The notes beneath the pieces were generated by a model. It did no database searches. It was not told where the DNA came from and worked only from the letters and a program-made list of their open reading frames with translations. The translations under genes and the position numbers were made by a program. Below, one piece after another: positions 36,173-46,436 of a stretch of 64,000 bases of DNA (the stretch's first letter is position 1; the number at the start of each line of letters is the position of its first letter). This DNA comes from JABDMH01 sp965223025 (GTDB lineage: Bacteria > Bacteroidota > Bacteroidia > Chitinophagales > Saprospiraceae): NCBI GenBank assembly GCA_965223025.1, contig CBDCVP010000023.1:2542001-2606000 (forward strand), given 5' to 3'.

Positions 36173-37138
36173 ATGGATCGACGCACCTTTCTTGAAAACA
36201 GCATTGCACTGCCGATGGTGCCAGGGACCTTGCCTAGGCGCACCTTTGTCAATGATGAAGACCTAATCATCGAAAAATCACAGTCTGGCAAACCTTATGC
36301 TGGCAAAGTACTTGCTGCCATCCAACCACATTCAGATGACATTCCTCTTTTTGCCGCTGGCACGGTGGCCAAGCTCATCTCAGAGGGATATACGGGTTAC
36401 CTCATCAGGTTGAGCAACGACGATCATGCGGGCAGGGGTGAGACAGTCGGTGAGGTCATCCATAACAATGAAATCGACAACGAAAATGTGGCTAAGGCTC
36501 TGCGGCTTACCAAGACGTATGATCTTGGGTACCGCAACCATCGTATGGACAATGTCAGTGTGGTGGAGTTGAGAGCCAGACTGATCTTCTTGATCCGACT
36601 GCTCAAAATCGATACCGTGATTAGCTATGATCCATGGGGGCACTATGAAGAAAATCCTGATCATTACTTCACTGCCCGCGCTGTAGAGGCTGCCTGCTGG
36701 ATGGCTGGAGGCCGGCTTGATTATCCAGAACATATGGATGCTGGATTACAGCCTCATGCCGTTAAGGAGAAATACTATTTTGCTCGTGGTCCGCAGCTAG
36801 TGAACCGGATCGTGGACATATCTGACCACCTGGAAACAAAGATCGAGGCTAACCTGGCCAATATCACCCAGGGACCAGCAGGGGAGCAAGGATCAAGACT
36901 CATGGCCCGTTTGAAAAAGGAAGGCAAGTCATTGCCCATATTAGGATCTGACGCAGCTTCGGCCAACCGAAATTTTATAAAACACTTTGTCTTGGATATG
37001 GATTCTAAGAACCTCCGTGGCATACCGTCTGATCGCTCATTGATGGAAGAGTACAATCTTGCCTGGGCAGAATGCTTCCATCACGTAGCTCAACATCCAT
37101 CTATGCTTGAAAAATACATCCAGAAACATGCAAAATGA
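36173..37138 (+). CDS. PIG-L family deacetylase, exported
   Basis: A 321-residue LmbE/PIG-L-fold protein started at the ATG at 36173 (MDRRTFLENSIALP), a Tat-like leader; the open frame runs 34 codons further upstream through poor sequence. The metal site reads IQPHSDDIPLFAAG, where the family norm is HPDDE, so the usual glutamate is replaced by isoleucine. NDDHAGRGET and the third ligand region NPDHYFTARAVEAA are present. It would deacetylate an N-acetyl sugar. Its neighbours (S9 peptidase, sulfatase) fit breakdown of sulfated or aminated glycans and glycoproteins, which is inference. Confidence 0.82.
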   Translation: MDRRTFLENSIALPMVPGTLPRRTFVNDEDLIIEKSQSGKPYAGKVLAAIQPHSDDIPLFAAGTVAKLISEGYTGYLIRLSNDDHAGRGETVGEVIHNNEIDNENVAKALRLTKTYDLGYRNHRMDNVSVVELRARLIFLIRLLKIDTVISYDPWGHYEENPDHYFTARAVEAACWMAGGRLDYPEHMDAGLQPHAVKEKYYFARGPQLVNRIVDISDHLETKIEANLANITQGPAGEQGSRLMARLKKEGKSLPILGSDAASANRNFIKHFVLDMDSKNLRGIPSDRSLMEEYNLAWAECFHHVAQHPSMLEKYIQKHAK

Positions 37139-37177
37139 CTGGAGACTTGTAGTGGAAAATGATCCCACATCGTCAAC

Positions 37178-38317
37178 CTAAATCAATGCTAGGCAATATC
37201 CTGCAAGGGCACCCCCCAATACAATAAAGGCACTATTCAATTTCGTACAAAGAAAAACGCAAACCAGACTACCTAAGGCGATCAGGATCGATCTCCAGTC
37301 GGTCAATGTATCTTGGCCCATCTTTATACATATGGCCAATATCAAACCAACAGCGGCCACATTGACAGCATCAAGGAAAGCACCCATCATTTTTGATCCG
37401 CGCAGTCTGGGTATCAGTGGATTTAGGATCAATACAAAGATAAATGATGGAAGGAAAATACCGATTGTAGCAGCCAGAGCTCCGGCCAACCCATGCAATT
37501 GCCATCCGATAAAGGTAGCTGTTGACAGAACAGGACCAGGAGTCATTTGACCAACGGCTACTGCATCTAATAATTCCTGCCTCGACAAAATGCCGTTGAC
37601 TACCAGTTCTGAATCGAGAAATGCAAACAAAACATATCCACTGCCATATAAAATCGCACCGACTTTTAGAAATACTAAAAAGACCTTGATAGTGCTGACA
37701 GACCAAGGTGTAGCCACCTGAAAAAGAATGGGGAAAATAAAGGAATATATCTCATTGCGCTTGACCCTGGCCAGGTGGATGATCAGTCCCACGGCACCGC
37801 AACCAAAAAGTATGCTGATTTCATTCACTCCCACTAAACTCACAACGACCGTTGCTACCCCCAGAAATATTAGCATCGTGTTTTTTACGGCTTTTTTCCC
37901 CAGACGAAAGCCGGCCATCAATATGATGGAGATGACCGCCGGTTTGATTCCATAGATAAAGGGTGCCACCTCTGGTAGGGTGCCGTAGGACTGATACAAC
38001 CACGCTAGGACAGAGGTGAGCATTACTGCGGGAGTAATAAAGCTCAACCCGGCGACTACAAGACCTCTCCATCCTGCTCTTTCATGACCACAGTGCATGG
38101 TCATCTCGGTTGAATTCGGACCAGGAATTAAATTGGTAGCACCAACGAGGTCCAGAAAATGCTCCGGCGTCATCCATTTTCTCTTCCTCACAACCTCATC
38201 TTCCATCATGGCGATGTGAGCTGCAGGACCACCGAAGGCGATCGTCCCTAGTTTGAAAAACAATCTTGCAATTTCTACGAGTTTAGATTTAGGCTGATCC
38301 TTGCAAATTGCACCCAT
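37178..38317 (-). CDS. chrA: Chromate transporter (ChrA, two-domain)
   Basis: A 379-residue membrane protein of the CHR superfamily, long form with two homologous halves. The first half has the signature FFKLGTIAFGGPAAHIAMMEDEVV and LIPGPNSTEM; the second repeats it as FLKVGAILYGSGYVLFAFLDSELV and QMTPGPVLSTATFIG. About ten to twelve hydrophobic segments are visible. Family members export chromate or transport sulfate-like anions. Sulfur genes follow within a kilobase on the same strand, so a sulfate-related role is possible but not shown. Confidence 0.9.
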   Translation of the reverse strand: MGAICKDQPKSKLVEIARLFFKLGTIAFGGPAAHIAMMEDEVVRKRKWMTPEHFLDLVGATNLIPGPNSTEMTMHCGHERAGWRGLVVAGLSFITPAVMLTSVLAWLYQSYGTLPEVAPFIYGIKPAVISIILMAGFRLGKKAVKNTMLIFLGVATVVVSLVGVNEISILFGCGAVGLIIHLARVKRNEIYSFIFPILFQVATPWSVSTIKVFLVFLKVGAILYGSGYVLFAFLDSELVVNGILSRQELLDAVAVGQMTPGPVLSTATFIGWQLHGLAGALAATIGIFLPSFIFVLILNPLIPRLRGSKMMGAFLDAVNVAAVGLILAICIKMGQDTLTDWRSILIALGSLVCVFLCTKLNSAFIVLGGALAGYCLALI

Positions 38318-38404
38318 ACTCTACGTCCAGATTCTAACGAGTCTCCCCTATCTCTTCGTACGTCAACAGCAAGAGGTGCTGTCTAGCTCCCATTACGACT
38401 GTGG

Positions 38405-38740
38405 TCATTTCTTTTGCTTGGTTGGTTTTGGTTTTAGAGACTTCACATACTCAAAGCTTTGTCTGAAATATATCTCCAGTGTCCGGGTATCTTCGAGAAG
38501 AGTCTGAGGAACTACTACATACTCTTTCATCGTCCGACCGTGTTGCTCCATCAGACAGCTATCGAATTCACCTATAAAATGCTCCCTTTCTTGGGTAGAG
38601 AGTCTCAGACCCATGCTTCCAACCTTATCTAAGAATGAAAACATATGACCATTTAAGGAAGTATACGGCATGGTCTTACCCTTGCGAGTGACTTCGGGAA
38701 TCGTGGCCACCACATCCTCATAAAACTGAAGGTTCTCCAT
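38405..38740 (-). CDS. Small conserved protein, possibly TfoX/Sxy-related
   Basis: A 111-residue soluble protein from the ATG at 38740 (MENLQFYEDVV). Typical features are PYTSLNGHMFSFLDK, LRLSTQEREHFIGEF, MKEYVVVPQTLL and the tail FEYVKSLKPKPTKQ. I recall such proteins as a conserved Bacteroidota family, sometimes annotated near TfoX N-terminal domains, but the function is unknown. It is on the same strand as and about 90 bp upstream of chrA and could share a transcript with it. Confidence 0.65.
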   Translation of the reverse strand: MENLQFYEDVVATIPEVTRKGKTMPYTSLNGHMFSFLDKVGSMGLRLSTQEREHFIGEFDSCLMEQHGRTMKEYVVVPQTLLEDTRTLEIYFRQSFEYVKSLKPKPTKQKK

Positions 38741-38944
38741 CGTTCCATTTGATTCAAATATAATCAATCATTGAGCTCCATGCTTACTTCCAACGATCTA
38801 CAAATGAAGGCACACCAACCTCGACAGATACTCACCCTATTTATTCTCTATCAATAGGTGCTACACAAGTCGCAAGTGATCAGTGAGAGGAAAGATCTGA
38901 ACTAATTCAGTGAAAATAAAAATAACGTGAGCGCGAACTCCTAA

Positions 38945-39358
38945 TTAATGGGGTAATCTGGTCTTCAGCACTCCATACAGGAACGTGCCAAAGACTGCAC
39001 TGACGATAATGATCAACACGGCCCAAATACCGTGCCCCAGCAAAGTAAATAGGGGACCTGGACATGCACCGGTCATCGCCCATCCAAGGCCAAATAGAAT
39101 GCCGCCAAATAGATATCTAGGCACACTAATGTCTTTGGGATCGAACACTATTTGTTTACCCAATATATTTTTCATTCTTGACCGTTTGAGAAAGGCGGTC
39201 ATGATGGCACCCAAGATGACTGCGGTGCCAATAATACCATACATATGAAAGCTCTCAAAACGAAACATCTCTTGTATTCGAAACCAAGAAATGGCTTCAG
39301 ATTTAGTCATAATTACTCCAAATAATATACCGACCAACAAATAATTAACAAGCTTCAT
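38945..39358 (-). CDS. YeeE/YedE family membrane protein (half-size, second gene)
   Basis: A 137-residue membrane protein started at the ATG at 39358, 10 bp after the stop of the partner gene. Motifs are the glycine-rich loop LFGGILFGLGWAMTGACPGP, with the cysteine that is functionally important in YeeE-type thiosulfate importers, and three or four hydrophobic helices. Together with the upstream gene it makes a split YeeE/YedE transporter, likely for thiosulfate or other reduced sulfur. The pair is transcribed in the same direction as the CstB-like and thioredoxin genes. Confidence 0.85.
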   Translation of the reverse strand: MKLVNYLLVGILFGVIMTKSEAISWFRIQEMFRFESFHMYGIIGTAVILGAIMTAFLKRSRMKNILGKQIVFDPKDISVPRYLFGGILFGLGWAMTGACPGPLFTLLGHGIWAVLIIIVSAVFGTFLYGVLKTRLPH

Positions 39359-39368
39359 GACTGATAAA

Positions 39369-39959
39369 TTAAAGTGCAAGAATAAGTGGGAGTATCAAGA
39401 AAGTCATCAGCAGCCCTCCAATAAAAAAACCAACCACGGCAATCAATGAGGGCAGCTGAAGGTTGGAAAGACCACTGATGGCATGGCCAGAAGTACAACC
39501 TCCGGCCCAACGTGTACCAAAACCGATCAACAGCCCACCGAGAATGAGAATAATGAGGCTTGAGGGAGTTCCTAGATTTCCGAGATCAAAGATTTCTCTA
39601 GGCACATATCCAGTACCATCAGCCAAAGTCACCGGTGCCTCAATACCGATCGAAGCTAAATAGGTCACAGTAGATGGAGAAATAGTGACAGGATCATTGC
39701 TAGCCAAAAACCTGGATCCAATAAAACCACCGATGACAGCTCCACCGATAAACACCAGGTTCCAAAGTTGAGACCGCCAATTAAAATCAAAAAAGGGGAT
39801 GTGTTTACCAGCACCACCGATGGCACAAAGCGTACGCAAATTGGAAGAAACACCAAATTCTCCGCCCAACCACAGCAGTAAGAACATCACTACCACGATC
39901 ATCACACCAGAAATAGACCAATGCCAAGGCTGTGAAATAAAATCAATCAATGCGCTCAT
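39369..39959 (-). CDS. YeeE/YedE family membrane protein (half-size, first gene)
   Basis: A 196-residue membrane protein with about five hydrophobic segments. The conserved loop is LLIGFGTRWAGGCTSGHAISG, whose cysteine lies in the position used for thiosulfate relay in YeeE/TsuA-type transporters. Another glycine-rich entry loop is VIGGFIGSRFL. It pairs with the shorter gene downstream. A GC-rich hairpin at 40028-40045 separates it from the CstB-like gene, so this pair is probably transcribed separately. Confidence 0.85.
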   Translation of the reverse strand: MSALIDFISQPWHWSISGVMIVVVMFLLLWLGGEFGVSSNLRTLCAIGGAGKHIPFFDFNWRSQLWNLVFIGGAVIGGFIGSRFLASNDPVTISPSTVTYLASIGIEAPVTLADGTGYVPREIFDLGNLGTPSSLIILILGGLLIGFGTRWAGGCTSGHAISGLSNLQLPSLIAVVGFFIGGLLMTFLILPLILAL

Positions 39960-40027
39960 AATTAATTATTGAAAAAACTCTTCTAACAAAAATCATACAT
40001 TAGGACCACTAGATTAATCACAAAAGA

Positions 40028-40045
40028 CCGGGCAAAAGTGCCCGG
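40028..40045 (-). terminator. Hairpin terminator after the CstB-like gene
   Basis: CCGGGC and GCCCGG form a perfect 6-bp stem with a 6-base loop. On the minus strand it is followed by TCTTTTG, a short T-rich tail. It lies 43 bp past the stop of the CstB-like gene and before the YeeE pair, where an operon end would be expected. Confidence 0.6.
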
Positions 40046-40088
40046 CCCCCAATTAAACAATGTCAACTCTTACATAAATATACTGCTC

Positions 40089-41507
40089 CTACACCGTCGT
40101 AGGGCACACGTACTCCGAAACAGGAATTCTTTGATCTTCCTTGATCGCTTCAAAGCCTCCATTTACATCTACCAAATTATGATATCCCCTTGACTTCAAA
40201 ATAGATCCTGCGATCACAGACCTATACCCACTGACGCAATAGAGGAAAAAAGTCTTCTCTCTGGGAAGTTCAGCAAGATGATTATTCAATGTGGATAAGG
40301 GAATATTCACTGCTCCCAGCACGTGCTCCGATTTATATTCCGTCTCCTTACGCACATCAAATATGTGTGCATGATCTTTCTCCGCTTCCAGATGGCCTGC
40401 CAGATCTTTACTATCAATTAATCGTACTTGATCCACCTCTTTTCCAGCATTACTCCATGCTTCCATCCCACCTTCTAGATACCCCAAGGTATTGTCAAAT
40501 CCCACTCTGGCCAGGCGTGTCACTGCTTCCTCTTCCTGACCTGGATCGGTTACCAACAATATAGGAGTCTTTGTATCCTGGATCAAGGCACCTACCCAAG
40601 GTGCAAACTCACCATCCAAACCTATATATATGGAGCGCGGAATAAATCCTCCAGCAAAATCCTCGCGATTTCTGACATCTAAGATCAGCGCCTCCCTTGT
40701 TTCAGCCTCTAACTGAAAGGCATTGGGTTCCAGGGGCCTTAATCCATGGTCAAGTACTTTATCAATGCTCTCATAACCCTCTTTATTCATCCTAACATTC
40801 TCAGGAAAATATGCAGGTGGTGACAACAAGCCCTCAGTAACCTCCTTGACAAATTCATCCTTGGTCATATCAGCCCGCAATGCATAGTTTACCTTCTTCT
40901 GATTACCCAATGTATCAACCGTTTCTTTCATCATATTCTTACCGCAGGCCGAGCCAGCGCCATGGGCTGGGTAGATAATCACATCATCGGCCAGGGGCAT
41001 CACCTTGGCCCGGAGACTTTGATACAGTAATCCCGCCAATTCCTCTTGGGTCATGTGTGCTGCCTTTTGTGCCAAGTCAGGTCGACCCACATCGCCGAGA
41101 AATAGAGTGTCGCCCGAAAACAACGCATGCTCTTTGCCTGCTTCATCGATCAGTAGAAAACAAGATGACTCCAATGTGTGTCCCGGCGTATGCAAAACCT
41201 TGATAGATACCTTGCCCAATGGTAGTATCTCGCCATCCTCAGCCAAATGAGCCTCGAAAGCTGGTTTGGCAGTAGGCCCGTATACAATCGTAGCGCCTGT
41301 TTTCTCTGCCAGGGTCACGTGTCCGCTGACAAAGTCCGCATGGAAATGCGTTTCTAAAATATACCTGACTTGTGCATTATTTTCCCCAGCCTTTGCCAGG
41401 TAAGGTTCAACCTCTCGCAAGGGATCTATGATTGCCACCTCTCCATCACTTTCAATATAATAGGCTCCCTGAGCCAAACATCCTGTATAGATTTGTTCAA
41501 TAATCAT
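40089..41507 (-). CDS. CstB-like persulfide dioxygenase/rhodanese fusion
   Basis: A 472-residue protein started at the ATG at 41507 (MIIEQIYTGCLAQ); the 23 codons upstream do not fit. Domain order is a metallo-beta-lactamase fold at about 1-245 with THFHADFVSGH, TPGHTLESSC and PAHGAGSACG, then a first rhodanese at about 265-355 without an active cysteine (LLVTDPGQEEE), then a second rhodanese at about 370-465 with the active-site loop YCVSGYRS. This is the architecture of Staphylococcus CstB, which oxidises persulfides to sulfite and combines it with sulfane sulfur to give thiosulfate. A thioredoxin gene lies 58 bp upstream on the same strand. Confidence 0.88.
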   Translation of the reverse strand: MIIEQIYTGCLAQGAYYIESDGEVAIIDPLREVEPYLAKAGENNAQVRYILETHFHADFVSGHVTLAEKTGATIVYGPTAKPAFEAHLAEDGEILPLGKVSIKVLHTPGHTLESSCFLLIDEAGKEHALFSGDTLFLGDVGRPDLAQKAAHMTQEELAGLLYQSLRAKVMPLADDVIIYPAHGAGSACGKNMMKETVDTLGNQKKVNYALRADMTKDEFVKEVTEGLLSPPAYFPENVRMNKEGYESIDKVLDHGLRPLEPNAFQLEAETREALILDVRNREDFAGGFIPRSIYIGLDGEFAPWVGALIQDTKTPILLVTDPGQEEEAVTRLARVGFDNTLGYLEGGMEAWSNAGKEVDQVRLIDSKDLAGHLEAEKDHAHIFDVRKETEYKSEHVLGAVNIPLSTLNNHLAELPREKTFFLYCVSGYRSVIAGSILKSRGYHNLVDVNGGFEAIKEDQRIPVSEYVCPTTV

Positions 41508-41565
41508 ATTATCTATTATTTGATTTATTCGTCCTAAAACATAATGATTGTCATCGATCAGATTC

Positions 41566-41871
41566 CTATTGGGCACTGGAAATCACTTGCTCAAGCTGTT
41601 GCGCCGATACCATTCCCGATTGCCTCCACAGCACCTTTCCCTCCTTGTACAAGATGAAGGTAGGTACACCCATAATCTTCAATCTCGATGACAGAGCTCG
41701 ATTTTTGTCGATATCAATCTTGATGATTCTTGCAGTCTTACCCACGTTTTTTGCCACTTGCTTCAACACTGGTGCCATAGCTTTGCAAGGTCCACACCAC
41801 TCTGCAGAAAAATCTACTAGAACAGGTGTATCACTGCTGATAAGTTCTTCAAATTTCATTTTCTTTTTCAT
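41566..41871 (-). CDS. Thioredoxin
   Basis: A 101-residue thioredoxin started at ATG 41871; 41859 and 41883 are alternatives. The active site is SAEWCGPCKAMAPVL and the cis-proline is in MGVPTFILYKEGK. It is a cytosolic disulfide reductase. It sits just upstream of the CstB-like gene in the same direction, so it may release persulfide sulfur or recycle the CstB cysteine. That role is inferred from context. Confidence 0.9.
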   Translation of the reverse strand: MKKKMKFEELISSDTPVLVDFSAEWCGPCKAMAPVLKQVAKNVGKTARIIKIDIDKNRALSSRLKIMGVPTFILYKEGKVLWRQSGMVSAQQLEQVISSAQ

Positions 41872-42100
41872 GATTGTCATCATTAAGATCCTTTACCAAG
41901 TACTATTCATCCGCTGCCTAATCTTTAACCATCTTGCAGATGCCTCTCATCCTCGGCACTAGAATCAATGTAAAAATGATTAATCTGTCATTTTTGTTCA
42001 GTGACATTTATCACATTTGTATCTTGTCCGACATCAGACCATGGGTTTTCGATCGGGTCCCTAACTTCATTTTGTGTATTGAGGTCGAAGAGGTATTAGG

Positions 42101-42358
42101 TCACGCTCCGTCCAGTTTCTGGATCATCAGTGCCAGGACCATAGCTAGTCCTATGCATACTAAGCAGACCATCACCAATTTTATCCAAAGCGGTTTATCT
42201 TTCATGGTCACACAAATATACAGATAGCCGATGCCAATGAATGCACAAGCAACTACCCTCCCTCTCATGGAGATGCCGCTCTCCATATTTTTGGTGATGG
42301 AGGGATCACCATTCCTTCGGATCTGCTGTTGGTATGGATGAGTAAGAATTTTTTTCAC
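42101..42358 (-). CDS. Small two-helix membrane protein
   Basis: An 85-residue protein from a GTG at 42358; ATG at 42286 would give 61 residues and keep both membrane helices. The hydrophobic segments are VVACAFIGIGYLYICV and WIKLVMVCLVCIGLAMVLALMI, with a short charged loop between. No family is recognised. It is divergent from the fucosidase gene, whose likely start is at 42395, so the two promoters would overlap. The small size lowers confidence. Confidence 0.45.
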   Translation of the reverse strand: MKKILTHPYQQQIRRNGDPSITKNMESGISMRGRVVACAFIGIGYLYICVTMKDKPLWIKLVMVCLVCIGLAMVLALMIQKLDGA

Positions 42359-42394
42359 ATTTTGTGCTACACTAGGAATCAGTCATTCAACGAT

Positions 42395-44500
42395 ATGTCG
42401 GTATTGATCAAGTCTCTCATCCGTATCTTCTGGACTGTGCTCTTCTTAATGCATTGTGGATCACTGCTCCCCCAAGATCCGGCGCCGATTCCTCCGCTTC
42501 CATCTCAGCGACAATTAGATTGGCACCAGTTGGAGTACTATGCATTCATCCATTTTAATATGAACACTTTCACCAATATGGAGTGGGGGTTGGGTGGAGA
42601 ATCTCCCGATGACTTTAATCCGGAGCGGTTGGATGCTGTGCAATGGGTGACAGTGGCTAAAGAGGCGGGAATGAAAGGCATTATACTGACCGCAAAGCAT
42701 CACGATGGTTTTTGTCTGTGGCCCACTGCCACCACCAAGCACTCGGTCAAATATTCCAAATGGAGGGATGGTCAAGGGGATGTCCTCAAAGCTTTATCAG
42801 AGGCTTGTAGAGAGCAGGGACTCAAATTTGGCGTGTATCTTTCACCGTGGGATAGAAACAATGCCTACTATGGTCAACCAACTTATGTGTCGATATTTCA
42901 TACTCAGCTGCGTGAACTGCTCACCAACTATGGGGAGATCTTCGAAGTTTGGTTTGATGGCGCCAATGGTGGCTCAGGATACTATGGAGGTGCGAATGAA
43001 ACCAGGAAAATCGATAACAAGACCTATTATCAATGGGACACGGTGGTGACATTGGTCAGGACTCTTCAGCCCAAGGCCGTCATTTTCAGTGATGGCGGAC
43101 CAGATGTTCGTTGGGTGGGAAATGAACAGGGCTGGGCCCATGAGACGAATTGGAGCATCATGCGCAGAGATGAGATTTACCCTGGTTGGCCAAGATATCA
43201 GGAACTTAGGTCAGGCCATGAAGATGGTACCCATTGGCTTCCGGCTGAGGCTGATGTGTCGATTAGACCTGGATGGTACTATCATGCGGCTGAAGATCAC
43301 CAGGTCAAATCCCTGCCAGAATTACTCGATATCTATTACCATTCTGTGGGGCGCAATGCATCACTTCTGCTCAATCTTCCAGTAGATCGTCGTGGCCTTG
43401 TACATGAAAATGATATCGGACAATTACAGGCACTTCGAGAACAACTAGACAGAGACTTCGCAAAAGATCTAGCAAAGGCAGCATCCGTTGTCGCTAGTAA
43501 CCAGCGAAAAGATCCCGCATATCACGCTGAGAAATCAATCGACGGAGATGATAACACTTGCTGGGCAACCGAATCAAATGTGACTTCTGCAGATATTACT
43601 TTCTCGTTTTCAAAACCAACGGATATCAACCGGATTGTCCTGCAAGAAGACATACGGCTCGGTCAGCGCGTCCTGGACTTCACTGTCGAGGCTAGGGTAA
43701 ATGGTCATTGGACGCCAGTCGACCGTCAAACCACAATTGGTTACAAACGAATATTGAGATTTGAGCGCGTAAAAACCACCGACCTGAGGCTCCGATTCAA
43801 TCGGGCCAAAGGTGCGATTTTAATCAACAATGTGGAGATGTATAATGCACCTCGATTGGTGGTTCCACCTAGCATCGAAAGAGATTCTCGAGGGATGGTC
43901 TCTTTGAAAGTGCCCGATCCGCATGTGGCCATATTTTATACAACTGATGGCAGCCTGCCGAGTGGGAAGAGCCATAGATTTCTACAACCTTTTGCAGTAG
44001 ACACTCCAACCCTACTACGCACAGTCGCCCTCAATCTTGAAAATCAGACCGTTAGCGAGGTCAAGACCAGAAGGTTTGATATATCTAAGAAGGATTGGAA
44101 GATTGTATCTGTCTCATCGGGCCATTCAGCCGACGCCCGCAAAATGATTGATGACAATCCACAGACTTACTGGGCTGGTACCAATAAGGATCCTCAGAGT
44201 GCAGAAGTCATTATTGACTTGGGTAGAATATACACACTCCATGGTTTTACCTATTGGCCTGTGCAGATCAGGTATCCATTTGGCATCATCACACATTATG
44301 GTTTTATGGTGAGCAAAGATGGCCACAGCTGGACGACCACTTCTGAAGGAGAATTTGGAAATGTAGCCAATAATCGAATCCAGCAGCAGATTTATTTCAA
44401 ACCTGCTGAAGCACGATTCATAAAGCTGGTCGGTTTACAGCTAGCTGGAACAGATGTGCGAGCCACCATTGCCGACCTTGGCGTCCTCACAATACCTAAG
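42395..44500 (+). CDS. Alpha-L-fucosidase GH29 with two discoidin-like domains
   Basis: A secreted protein of about 702 residues started at the ATG at 42395, with leader IRIFWTVLFLMHCGSLLPQ. The stop codon reads through to 44503. The GH29 catalytic domain (about 35-360) has AKHHDGFCLW, GVYLSPWDRN and FEVWFDGANGG, where the aspartate near residue 190 is the expected nucleophile. A first F5/8-type carbohydrate-binding domain follows, then a chitobiase C-terminal-like segment (IFYTTDGSLPSGKSH) and a second F5/8-type domain (KMIDDNPQTYW). It would release fucose from glycans. It interrupts the sulfur genes and fits better with the sulfatases, for example for fucoidan-like polymers. Confidence 0.9.
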
Positions 44501-44550
44501 TGATCCGCCTATTTGATCACCAGGGGAGCTGGATTGCAGACAATGGACAA

Positions 44551-46278
44551 TTAATTATTTGCTTGTGAGGTATACCTACTTTCCGGATCTAAGGTATGCG
44601 ACCGACCGTGATCAATAAAATCTACTGCAGATTGCACATCCATAAAAAACTGATCTGACCCCAGTTGATCGCGGATTCCATTTCGTGCCATAGCATCTCT
44701 GACCGGGCCTTTCACATCGGCAAAGAATAAATCAATGCCACGAGCTTTCAGATCGCTGATCAGTTCTGCCAGCACCTGCATGGCACTGCTGTCTACATGG
44801 TTGATGCTTTGCGCGTCTAAGATTATGTATCGGAGGCCAGCACCCTTTCTCTCCATCATCATGTCAATGGCATCCTTAAAGACATGGATGTTGGCAAAAT
44901 ACAGCTGAGCATCAAATCGCAGCATCAAAATGTCAGTCCGCTCTTCCAGGTTTGTAAAACGATCTATATTGCGATAGGTGCGGGTGCCTGGCACCTTACC
45001 TAGGTGGGCAATATGTGGTTTGGTACTTCGATAGATCACCATCACCAAAGATATTAGTACACCCACAGCAATGCCTTCCTCGATCCCAAATGCAAGTGTG
45101 GTAGCAAAAGTCACCATTAACATCCAAAAGTCATTGCGGTTGGTGCGCCATAAATGTCTGGCCTCCTTCAGATCTATTAGACCTGAGATGGCTACGATGA
45201 TGATGGCAGCAAGGACAGCCAGAGGAAGGTAGTAGAAAAGACGAGTCAGGAATAGGAGGGTGAGAATGACCAGCGCAGCACTTATCATCGAGGCCATACC
45301 CGTTTTGGCTCCTGCCTGGTTGTTGACCGCAGTACGGGAAAATCCACCAGTCACGGGAAATGACTGAAAGACAGAGCCTATTAAATTGGCTAAACCCAGA
45401 GCCAACAATTCTTGATTGGGATAAATCGTGTAGTTTCTATGCTTTGCCTGAATGGCCTTTCCAATGGCATAGCTCTCCATAAAACCAATGAGGGCAATCG
45501 CAACCGCAGCTGGCAACAAAGCGCGCGCTTGGTCCAAATCAAAATCAACCCAGCTCATAGACGGCAGTCCCCGAGGGATCTCTCCCACGATGCCAACTCC
45601 AGTTTCCTGGAGCTCAAAGAGCCAAACTACGACCACTCCCAGCAAAACGACGATCAGTTGACCGGGGATCATGCGATTGATCTTTTTGAAGGTTATTATT
45701 AAGGAGATGGCACCAAGGCCGATCAAAACAGTTTCAACATGAATTGTCGAAAGATGCTGAGAAACATGGCTGAGAATCTGAATAATGTCATGAGTCCGTA
45801 CCATGGCCATACCCAGTAGATGCTTCAATTGTCCAACACCAATGATGATGGCCGCAGCCGATGTAAAGCCGCTGATGACTGGATGCGACAAGAAGTTCAC
45901 GAGAAAGCCAAGTCTGAACAATCCCAGTCCGAATTGCAGGATTCCAACCATCAATGCCAGCATAAGTACCAACTCAATGTATGCAGATGATCCTGGCTCT
46001 GCCAAGGTGCTCACGCCCGCTATGGTAAGCAGCGCCATGAGTGCCGTAGGACCTACGGCCAATTGTCTCGAGCTGCCAAATATGGCATAAATCATCAGTG
46101 GAATGGTACTGGCGTATAAGCCGTATATGGGGGGCATGCCCGCCACCATCGCATAAGCCATGCCTTGGGCCACCAACAGTACACCTACGGTTATGCCAGC
46201 CGACAAATCTCCATGAAGGTCATCTCTGCTGTAAACTTTCAGCCATTTGCTGGCAGGAATGATGTCAGACATACTCAT
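44551..46278 (-). CDS. SulP-family anion transporter with STAS domain
   Basis: A 575-residue SLC26/SulP transporter. The N-terminal membrane domain has AGITVGVLLVAQGMAYAMVAGMPPIYGLYAS, the family signature, and QSFPVTGGFSRTAVNNQAGAKT. About ten to fourteen hydrophobic segments are present. The C-terminal STAS domain (about 430-555) includes LRFDAQLYFANIHVF and ILDAQSINHVDSSAM. It could carry sulfate, bicarbonate or another anion. Its position beside persulfide-oxidation genes makes a sulfur oxyanion plausible. ATG at 46272 is an alternative start. Confidence 0.9.
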   Translation of the reverse strand: MSMSDIIPASKWLKVYSRDDLHGDLSAGITVGVLLVAQGMAYAMVAGMPPIYGLYASTIPLMIYAIFGSSRQLAVGPTALMALLTIAGVSTLAEPGSSAYIELVLMLALMVGILQFGLGLFRLGFLVNFLSHPVISGFTSAAAIIIGVGQLKHLLGMAMVRTHDIIQILSHVSQHLSTIHVETVLIGLGAISLIITFKKINRMIPGQLIVVLLGVVVVWLFELQETGVGIVGEIPRGLPSMSWVDFDLDQARALLPAAVAIALIGFMESYAIGKAIQAKHRNYTIYPNQELLALGLANLIGSVFQSFPVTGGFSRTAVNNQAGAKTGMASMISAALVILTLLFLTRLFYYLPLAVLAAIIIVAISGLIDLKEARHLWRTNRNDFWMLMVTFATTLAFGIEEGIAVGVLISLVMVIYRSTKPHIAHLGKVPGTRTYRNIDRFTNLEERTDILMLRFDAQLYFANIHVFKDAIDMMMERKGAGLRYIILDAQSINHVDSSAMQVLAELISDLKARGIDLFFADVKGPVRDAMARNGIRDQLGSDQFFMDVQSAVDFIDHGRSHTLDPESRYTSQANN

Positions 46279-46436
46279 TTGACCACTACAGATTGTCCAA
46301 AACTAAAAACGTAAAAAAGATCTGATATCGCTTGACATTTCTCATCAACATAGGTTCTGAATCACAAATGTAGGGGCAACAACACGAAACCAAAGTGATG
46401 ATCATCACATCGCCTTAGGTGCAGCAACTCACTGTT

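Noticed and set aside
40028..40045. The GC-rich hairpin as a riboswitch
   Set aside because: It is a simple 6-bp stem with a T-rich tail right after a gene, so terminator is the simpler reading.
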